DNA of 64,000 bases from Amycolatopsis anabasis (GTDB lineage Bacteria > Actinomycetota > Actinomycetes > Mycobacteriales > Pseudonocardiaceae), in assembly GCF_009765355.1 (NCBI RefSeq), contig NZ_VTHK01000004.1, forward strand, positions 310,001 through 374,000, in the 5' to 3' direction. The notes beneath the pieces were generated by a model that saw only the letters and a list, made by a program, of their open reading frames with translations, had not been told where the DNA came from and searched no databases. Of this stretch, positions 59,102-64,000 are shown piece after piece. The translations under genes and the position numbers were made by a program. The first letter of the stretch is position 1, and the number at the start of each line of letters is the position of its first letter.

Positions 59102-59884
59102 TCATATCCACGCTTTCCAGCGGCGGAAGCCGGCTTCGGCGTCGATGACCCGGCCGGTGACCGTGGCGGCGTCGCGGCTCAGCAGCATCGCGACCACGTT
59201 CGCGGCCTCCTCCGGCGAGTTCCAGCGACCGGCGGGCATCGCGCGTTCGACGCCGCGGTTCAGTTCCTCGGTCGCCCATCCGGTGTCGGTGGGGCCCGGG
59301 TTGACGCAGTTCACCGTGATCCCCTGCTCGACGAGCGCGTCGGAGAGGGTGAGCGTGAGCTGGTGCAGGGTTCCCTTGGTCGTCGCGTACGGGATCTCGT
59401 CGCACATCGGGGCGAGGTGTTGCCCGGACGTGAACAGCACCACCCGGCCGCCCGCCGGGGTGTTCCGATACTGCGCCGCAAACGCTTGCACCAGCAGTAA
59501 CGTGGCACGGACGTTGATCGCCCAGGTGCGGTCGAGTTCGGCCGCGGTGAGCTCGGGCAGCGTGCCCAGGGAGCTGCGGGCGTGGTTCACGATCAGTGTG
59601 TCGAGGGTGCCGAAGCGGTCGTTCGCGGCGCGGATCAGGCGGGCGGGGGCGTCCGGGTCTTCGAAGTCGGCCTCGGCGTGCGCGAGGGTTGGGCCTTCAC
59701 CGCCGAGCGCGGCGAGCACTCCGGGCATGCCGCCGGGGTCGGCGCCCCAGGGCTCGGTCTCGTCGTAAGGCGCCCACGACTGCGCGAAAACCTGGGCCCC
59801 GTCCGCCAGCAGGCGGCGGGCGATCGCGAAGCCGATCCCCTTGCGGCGGCTCACACCGGTGACCAGTGCGGTACGGGTCGGCAT
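59102..59884 (-). CDS. Short-chain dehydrogenase/reductase
   Basis: 260 residues. Cofactor loop TALVTGVSRRKGIGFAIARR (TGxxxGIG with a two-residue insertion), LIVNHARSSLGTLPELTAAE (the NNAG position reads NHAR), and the catalytic Ser in LFTSGQHLAP and Tyr/Lys in YATTKGTLHQLTLTLSD. GITVNCVNPGPTDTGWATEE is the usual PG motif. The insertion after TG and the changed NHAR place it with the 3-oxoacyl-reductase-like branch that also contains many aminoglycoside-region reductases; the substrate cannot be told. Start at ATG 59884; a longer frame adds seven residues. Confidence 0.93.
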   Translation of the reverse strand: MPTRTALVTGVSRRKGIGFAIARRLLADGAQVFAQSWAPYDETEPWGADPGGMPGVLAALGGEGPTLAHAEADFEDPDAPARLIRAANDRFGTLDTLIVNHARSSLGTLPELTAAELDRTWAINVRATLLLVQAFAAQYRNTPAGGRVVLFTSGQHLAPMCDEIPYATTKGTLHQLTLTLSDALVEQGITVNCVNPGPTDTGWATEELNRGVERAMPAGRWNSPEEAANVVAMLLSRDAATVTGRVIDAEAGFRRWKAWI

Positions 59885-59926
59885 GCCCCGGAGTGTCCGG
59901 ATCACCGCCCGGCCCGGTCAACCGAA

Positions 59927-60433
59927 TTACCGCTCGCTGAGTTCGGTGCGGAACGGGCGCAGGCCGCGCTTGCGGTAGTTCGGCATCGCATGGGGGTGGT
60001 CGAGGGTCGAGGTGTGCAACCAGACTCGGCGCACTTCGCCGTCGGAGTGCGGGAATTTCCAGGCGCGTTCGAGGACGAGGGTGAGCGCGTGGCCGCCGAT
60101 GCCCCGGCCGACCGATTCGGGGACCAGCCCGAACGTCGTGATCTCCACCTGGCCGCCGTCCTGGCCTTCGAAATCGGCGAGGCCGGCGATCTCCTCGCCA
60201 TGGCGGATCAGCCAGAACTCCCGCCGCGGGTGAGCGAGGAAGTCGCCCCATTGCGCGTCGGTCCACGAGACGCTCGGCCATTCGTACGGTGTGCCGATCC
60301 GCACGGCCACCGAACGGATCAACGGGGAGGTGCGTTCGAGCCGTTCGAGGGACACCCCGGGCACCGCCGCGGCCGGGCGCAACTCGGCGGGATCGGTCAT
60401 CTCGAGGTGGGTGACGGTCTCTTCCCTGGGCAA
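59927..60433 (-). CDS. GNAT-family N-acetyltransferase
   Basis: 168 residues. The acetyl-CoA-binding motif A is GLVPESVGRGIGGHALTLVL (Q/RxxGxG/A as VGRGIGG), preceded by strand FEGQDGGQVEITTF; a C-terminal PNYRKRGLRPFRTE matches the NPxxxxxYxKxGF region. The TTG at 60433 was chosen because GGAAGGGA is five bases upstream; an ATG at 60400 is the alternative and would shorten it by 11 residues. It reads leftward, 42 bases before the SDR gene, and diverges from the DinB-like gene. Acceptor substrate unknown. Confidence 0.9.
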   Translation of the reverse strand: MPREETVTHLEMTDPAELRPAAAVPGVSLERLERTSPLIRSVAVRIGTPYEWPSVSWTDAQWGDFLAHPRREFWLIRHGEEIAGLADFEGQDGGQVEITTFGLVPESVGRGIGGHALTLVLERAWKFPHSDGEVRRVWLHTSTLDHPHAMPNYRKRGLRPFRTELSER

Positions 60434-60509
60434 GGCGATCCCTTCCGTTGCGGCACTGCCCGCACGATATCTCTCGACAAGCGCGGTTTCGACCAGTTTG
60501 CTGGCCAGT

Positions 60510-61055
60510 ATGGGAAGACCGGCTGATCTGCCACCGCTGGCCGAAGAAGACCACGTGTGCGCCGAATGCGACCTGAGTTATGCCGAACTGACCATCGACG
60601 AAGCGCTGGACAAGGTCCGGCGGCTACCCGGCGCTGTGCACGCGGCCGCGTTGGGTGTGCCGCCGGAGTTGCGGGTGCGGCGGCCGGAGCCGCGGACCTG
60701 GTCGGTGGTCGAGTACGCCTGCCACATCCGGGACGTCTACGCGGCCTACACCGTCCGCCTGTACCGGACCCGCACCGAAGAACGGCCCGCGGTGGAACCG
60801 CTGCTGCCCGATCGGCGGGTCGAGTGGTTCCGGTACAACTCGCTGGACCTGACCGCCGTTTTGCATGAAATTGAGTCCAATGTGGACGGATTCGTCGACG
60901 AGGTCGGTCAGGCCACCGACTGGGACCGTGTCGCGACCCGGCTGCCGCACGAGGTGCGCACCGCGCGCTGGCTGGTCCGGCAGGCCACCCATGAGGGGAT
61001 CCACCACGTGCACGACATCACCGCGGTCGGCCGGGCGGTGCAGGCGACCGGTTAG
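60510..61055 (+). CDS. DinB-superfamily protein
   Basis: 181 residues, a four-helix bundle of the DinB/YfiT type. Metal-binding His positions are in VVEYACHIRDVYAAYTVRLY and HEGIHHVHDITAVGRAV (HxxxH arrangement). The N-terminal part contains CAECDLSYAELTIDEALDKV; the CxxC pair could add a second metal site and is not general for the family. Actinobacterial members include thiol S-transferases that use mycothiol. No signal peptide. The ATG at 60510 was taken as start; the frame extends upstream across the divergent GNAT start. It is followed by the repeat-rich spacer. Confidence 0.85.
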   Translation: MGRPADLPPLAEEDHVCAECDLSYAELTIDEALDKVRRLPGAVHAAALGVPPELRVRRPEPRTWSVVEYACHIRDVYAAYTVRLYRTRTEERPAVEPLLPDRRVEWFRYNSLDLTAVLHEIESNVDGFVDEVGQATDWDRVATRLPHEVRTARWLVRQATHEGIHHVHDITAVGRAVQATG

Positions 61056-61092
61056 GTCCCGGGCGCGGACGCGCGGTCTTGGGTGCGGGACC

Positions 61093-61192
61093 CGCGAACG
61101 TGTAACTCGTTGTCGCGAACGTGAAACTCGTGGTCCTGAGTGTGCAACTCGGGTGCGGGAAGGTGCAACTCGGGTGCGGGAAGGTGGGCAGG
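61093..61192. repeat. 21-bp tandem repeat array
   Basis: Four full units with exact 21-base period start at 61093, 61114, 61135 and 61156, with a partial fifth at 61177. Each contains GTG(T/A/C)AACTCG; first halves are CGCGAACGTG (two), CCTGAGTGTG and CGGGAAGGTG. There is no gene in this frame or strand. The array directly precedes a different 22-bp array. Confidence 0.8.
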
Positions 61193-61194
61193 GC

Positions 61195-61260
61195 GACTGG
61201 AATGGGGAACTCGCACGACCGAAATGCGGGACTCGCACGACCGAAATGGGGGACTCGCGC
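61195..61260. repeat. 22-bp tandem repeat array
   Basis: Three units with 22-base period (61195, 61217, 61239), each reading GAC(T/C)GRAATG followed by SGGRACTCGC. They match the units at 9091-9235 and 44238-44301. The spacer 61056-61499 lies between converging genes; its remaining part (61261-61355) is a G-rich stretch without recognisable genes. Confidence 0.8.
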
Positions 61261-61355
61261 TGCGGGGGCCTGGGGCGGCTCGCGGGGCGGGCTCGGTTCG
61301 CGGGCGGGCGAGGTGGGTTTGCGGGTGGGCCGGGGGCGGGGTTGGCGGCGGGGAG

Positions 61356-61383
61356 TTGTCCACATCGCCATCCGTTATCCACA
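61356..61383 (+). promoter_or_regulatory. Pair of DnaA-box-like sequences
   Basis: TTGTCCACA (61356-61364), the actinobacterial consensus, and TTATCCACA (61375-61383), the E. coli consensus, lie on the same strand ten bases apart in the spacer between dinB-like and aldolase genes. No AT-rich unwinding element, dnaA or dnaN gene is near, so this is not oriC; it could be a regulatory or titration site for DnaA. Confidence 0.45.
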
Positions 61384-61499
61384 GATTTCCGCGGACCCCG
61401 TTTTCCGGGCGGTTCGTGGGTAGGCTGGACTCGGGGTCGCCCCCCAGGGAGTGGTGGGGGCTGGGCTGCACTGGGTTTGGTGGGGTGTTCTGGGTGGGG

Positions 61500-62162
61500 T
61501 TATTTGGGTTGGCCGTAGGTGTGGAGTTTGTTGACGACGTGGTTGATTTCGGTTTGGGGTAGGAGGGTTGGGGTGCCGGCGGCGCGGGCGGTGAGCCAGA
61601 GGTGGCAGACCCATTCCAGTTGCTGGGCTCGGTGGTAGGCGGCGGAGAGGGTGTCGCCGTAGGTGATGGTGCCGTGGTTGGCGAGCAGGCAGCCGTGGCG
61701 GTCGGTCAGGGCGGTGAGCATCGCGTCGGCCAGTTCGGTGGTGCCGAAGGTGGCGTAGGGCGCGACGCGGGCGGTGGGGCCGATGGTGGCGAGCATGTAG
61801 TGGATCGGCGGCACCTCTTCGACCAAAGTGGACACCGCGGTGGCGTGCACGGAGTGGGTGTGCACGACGGCGGCGATTTCGGCGCCGTCCGGGTCGGTGG
61901 CCTTGCGGTAGACGGTGAGGTGCATGGGCAGTTCGCTGGTGGGGCGCAGCGAACCGTCCACAATAGATCCGTCCAGGGCGACCACCGGGATGTCGGCCGG
62001 GGTGAGGGCGTCGTAGTCCACGCCCGACGGGGTGACCGCGACCAGGTCCCCGGCGCGTGCGGAGACGTTGCCCGAGGTGCCGACCACGAGACCGTCGGCG
62101 GTCATGCGGCGGGCGTAGTCGCACACCGCGGCCCGCTGTTCCGCGAGGAGCAGTTCACCCAT
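61500..62162 (-). CDS. Class II aldolase family protein (L-fuculose-phosphate aldolase-like)
   Basis: 220 residues. Family pieces: YARRMTADGLVVGTSGNVSA (phosphate-binding TSGNVS), VAVTPSGVDYDALTPADIPV, TSELPMHLTVYRKATDPDGA (the Glu acid/base), VVHTHSVHATAVS (zinc HTHS) and CLLANHGTITYGDTLSAAYH (the later zinc His). Such enzymes split ketose 1-phosphates into dihydroxyacetone phosphate and an aldehyde, or epimerise pentulose phosphates. Its ATG overlaps the stop of the upstream FGGY kinase by one base (TGATG), so kinase and aldolase are coupled. The sugar is not identifiable from sequence alone. Confidence 0.92.
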   Translation of the reverse strand: MGELLLAEQRAAVCDYARRMTADGLVVGTSGNVSARAGDLVAVTPSGVDYDALTPADIPVVALDGSIVDGSLRPTSELPMHLTVYRKATDPDGAEIAAVVHTHSVHATAVSTLVEEVPPIHYMLATIGPTARVAPYATFGTTELADAMLTALTDRHGCLLANHGTITYGDTLSAAYHRAQQLEWVCHLWLTARAAGTPTLLPQTEINHVVNKLHTYGQPK

Positions 62163-63616
62163 CAAAGCCTCCACAATCCGCGTGCCGCCGCCAGGGAAGC
62201 CTGGTAGTCGGCGTAACCCCGGTGGTAGAACTCGACATTCTCCGGCTGGACCTCGACGGTACGCGAGTCGCTCGCCCAGAGTTCGGCGTCGAACGGGCTG
62301 CCGAGCGATTCCGCGGCGACCAGCACGGCGCCGCGCGCGCCGACGCCCGGATCGCCGGGGATCACGATCGGGCGGCCCAGCACGTCGGCGAAGATCTGGG
62401 TCCATTCCGCCGAGCGGACCCCGCCGCCGCACGCGTACAGGCGCCCGGAAAGCCCGGCGGCTTCGAAGCAATGCCTTGCGGCGTAAGCGATCGACTCGCA
62501 CAGCGCGCGCACGACGTCCGCCCGGCCGGTTTCCAGGCTCAGCCCGGCGAACTGCGCGCGGGCGGCCGCGTCGACGAACGGCGCGCGCTCGCCCGAGCTG
62601 GACAGGAACGGCAACGCGCGCACCCCGCCCGCGCCGGGCACGCTCGCGCCGAGCAGCGGGCCGATTTCCTCGACCTCGATCCCGAGCAGTTCGCACGCCC
62701 AGTCGATGCTCGCGGTGCCCACCATCGCGGGCATCGCGTGCAGGTACTCGCCTTCCGCCGGGGTGCTGAGGAACATCCCCGCCGGTTCGCCGGCCGGATC
62801 GATCGTGGCGTCGCGGGTGAGCACCTGGCAGGCCAGCGTGGTGCCCGCGATGAGGATCCCGTCGCCCGGTTCCCGGACCCCGGCGCCGATCGCGCTGGCC
62901 ACCAGGTCGAACGGGCCCGAACTCACCGGCAGCCCTTCGGGCAGGCCGACCAGTGCGGCACCCTCGGCGTTCAGCCGGAACACCGCCTTCGCCGCCGGTT
63001 CGGCGAAGAGCGCGCGGCGGTGGGAAAGTCCGCAGGCCGCGATGGCCTCCTCGTCGTACCGGCGCGTCGCCGGGTCGAGGAACGGCAGCGACGCGTCCGA
63101 GACGTCGACGGTGATCTCGCCGGTCAGCCGCTGCACGACCGCGTCCACGCAGTAACCCGCGACCACGGCCCGGTCCAGCGATTCCGGTTCCTGGGTGTCC
63201 AAATAGGACATGATCGCCGCGGCGCAGCCGGGGAACATGCCGGAGCCGGTGCGGCGGAACACTTCCCGGGTGACGCCGTCGGCCTGCCACTTGGCGAGCA
63301 GCGCGTTCGCGCGGCCGTCCAGCCAGGAGATCGCGGGCCGGACCGCGCGGCCGTCCGCGTCCCGCAGCCACAGGCCGTCGCCCTGGCCGGTCAGCGCGAG
63401 CGCGGTGACCGGGCCGTCCAGTTGCGCGGCCACTTCGCGGACGACCGTGGCGACCGTGCCGATCACCTGGTCGAGATCCTGTTCGACCCGCCCGCCCGAG
63501 AGGTGCCGCACCTCGGAGCGGGTGCTCGCCTGTGCGATCGACACCCCGGCGGAGTCGAAGACCACCGCCTTGGTGAGCGAGGTGCCGATGTCGACGCCGA
63601 TGATGTGACCATTCAT
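62162..63616 (-). CDS. FGGY-family carbohydrate kinase
   Basis: 484 residues. N-terminal ATPase motif GHIIGVDIGTSLTKAVVFDS (phosphate 1), ALTGQGDGLWLRDADGRAVR, AISWLDGRANALLAKW (DxR substrate region), then the second half with GILIAGTTLACQVL (phosphate 2), the signature region LSSSGERAPFVDAAARAQFA and the adenosine motif YACGGGVRSAEWTQIFADVL. It should phosphorylate a pentulose, hexulose or polyol with ATP. It lies five bases after a D-2-hydroxyacid dehydrogenase and is coupled to the aldolase after it; together they make a sugar-acid or polyol route. Xylulose, erythritol or fuculose are all possible substrates. Confidence 0.92.
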   Translation of the reverse strand: MNGHIIGVDIGTSLTKAVVFDSAGVSIAQASTRSEVRHLSGGRVEQDLDQVIGTVATVVREVAAQLDGPVTALALTGQGDGLWLRDADGRAVRPAISWLDGRANALLAKWQADGVTREVFRRTGSGMFPGCAAAIMSYLDTQEPESLDRAVVAGYCVDAVVQRLTGEITVDVSDASLPFLDPATRRYDEEAIAACGLSHRRALFAEPAAKAVFRLNAEGAALVGLPEGLPVSSGPFDLVASAIGAGVREPGDGILIAGTTLACQVLTRDATIDPAGEPAGMFLSTPAEGEYLHAMPAMVGTASIDWACELLGIEVEEIGPLLGASVPGAGGVRALPFLSSSGERAPFVDAAARAQFAGLSLETGRADVVRALCESIAYAARHCFEAAGLSGRLYACGGGVRSAEWTQIFADVLGRPIVIPGDPGVGARGAVLVAAESLGSPFDAELWASDSRTVEVQPENVEFYHRGYADYQASLAAARGLWRL

Positions 63617-63621
63617 GGCGG

Positions 63622-64000
63622 TTACCGGGTGAGCACGTCGGGGTTGGCGACGTTGGCGAGCGCTTCGCCGCGGGCGTAGCGGCCGACCTCGGCGGCGACG
63701 ATCTTCGCCGCCCGTTCGGCGGTCTGGCGGCTAGCCCCGGCCAGGTGCGGGGTGGCGATCACGTTCGGCGCGTCCCGCAGCGCCCAGTCGGCGGGCGGCG
63801 GCTCGATGTCGTAGACGTCCAGCGCGAGCGCGCCGAGCCGCCCGGACCGCAGCGCCGCGGGCAGCGGCGAGTAGTCCAGCAGCCCGCCCCGGGCGGTGTT
63901 CACCAGCACCGCGCCCTCGGGCAGCAGGGCGAGCTTCTCCGCGTCGATCAGGTTCCGCGTCTGCTCGGTGAGCCGGGCGTGCAAGCTGACCACCAGGCTC
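63622..64000 (-). CDS. D-2-hydroxyacid dehydrogenase family protein, C-terminal part (N-terminus outside window)
   Basis: 126 residues visible; the start lies beyond the window. The end of the NAD-binding domain is recognised: VVSLHARLTEQTRNLIDAEK, LLPEGAVLVNTARGGLLDYS (NTARG with the substrate Arg), LGALALDVYDIEPPPADWAL (catalytic Glu in the DVYDIEP) and NVIATPHLAGASRQTAERAA (catalytic His in TPHLAG). Phosphoglycerate-dehydrogenase-like enzymes of this type often oxidise sugar-derived 2-hydroxyacids. It is first (in the window) of the operon with the FGGY kinase and class II aldolase; five bases separate its stop from the kinase start. Confidence 0.9.
   Translation of the reverse strand, partial: SLVVSLHARLTEQTRNLIDAEKLALLPEGAVLVNTARGGLLDYSPLPAALRSGRLGALALDVYDIEPPPADWALRDAPNVIATPHLAGASRQTAERAAKIVAAEVGRYARGEALANVANPDVLTR

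Noticed and set aside
61093..61260. CRISPR array
   Set aside because: The units are directly adjacent 21- and 22-bp repeats without unique spacers, and no cas genes are nearby.
61356..61383. Replication origin
   Set aside because: Only two DnaA boxes, no AT-rich unwinding region and no dnaA, dnaN, gyrB or parA genes in the window.

Overview
The window is a stretch of very GC-rich actinobacterial chromosome, most probably from a Pseudonocardiaceae bacterium of the Amycolatopsis type. The evidence is the codon bias, the block radA / lpqE / carD-ispD-ispF-cysS-rlmB (the order also known from Mycobacterium), an AftB-like arabinosyltransferase, and LGFP and ALF repeat proteins. No rRNA, CRISPR array, transposase or phage gene is visible. 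One tRNA (Thr, anticodon TGT) is present.

Layout. 1-9 kb: the end of a PucR-type regulator, Hsp20, a divergent zinc-exporter/CzrA-like repressor pair with a visible operator, a DUF1152-like protein, a secreted HAD phosphatase, AftB, a PEBP protein, and a divergent Crp/Fnr regulator and cyclase-EAD2 protein. 9.3-16 kb: a copper operon (Met/His-rich anchored protein, giant three-module multicopper oxidase, YcnI). 16.4-23.6 kb: an unfamiliar set of enzymes that looks like a small biosynthetic or modification locus: LLM monooxygenase, two paralogous small beta-rich proteins, a transporter fused to a tyrosine phosphatase, nitroreductase, a bifunctional dehydroquinase/shikimate dehydrogenase, and an acyl-CoA-dehydrogenase-fold enzyme. 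23.9-29.2 kb: CopC-CopD fusion downstream of a double LuxR regulator, a secreted FN3 protein and an MFS exporter. 29.2-35.1 kb: tRNA-Thr, ThrE exporter, otsA and an OtsB-GH15 fusion. 35.2-42.9 kb: a minus-strand operon of secreted ALF-repeat proteins including a 1.27-kilo-residue polymorphic-toxin-like protein and a probable immunity gene of lower GC. 43.1-45.7 kb: a decayed secreted-protein gene and two tandem C39-like secreted proteins. 45.8-49.1 kb: an ECF sigma factor fused to its own membrane partner, followed by the same pair as separate genes. 49.1-57.4 kb: the conserved housekeeping block. 57.6-64 kb: MBOAT acyltransferase, SDR, GNAT, DinB and the end of a sugar/polyol catabolic operon.

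How the genes fit together. Metal handling recurs (zinc CDF/CzrA, YcnI, multicopper oxidase, CopCD). Envelope functions recur too (AftB, MBOAT, LGFP protein, secreted C39 proteins, membrane-tethered sigma). Several proteins are unusual fusions: transporter-phosphatase, sigma-transmembrane partner, receiver/HTH twice in one chain, OtsB-GH15.

Intergenic spacers, mostly those between converging genes, carry dispersed short repeats: a 22-bp unit in arrays at about 9.1, 44.25 and 61.2 kb, a 21-bp tandem array at 61.1 kb, and a GGTCGTGAGTGT-containing element at 0.66, 9.3, 16.2 and 29.2 kb. Function calls rest on reading motifs by eye; no database search was run.
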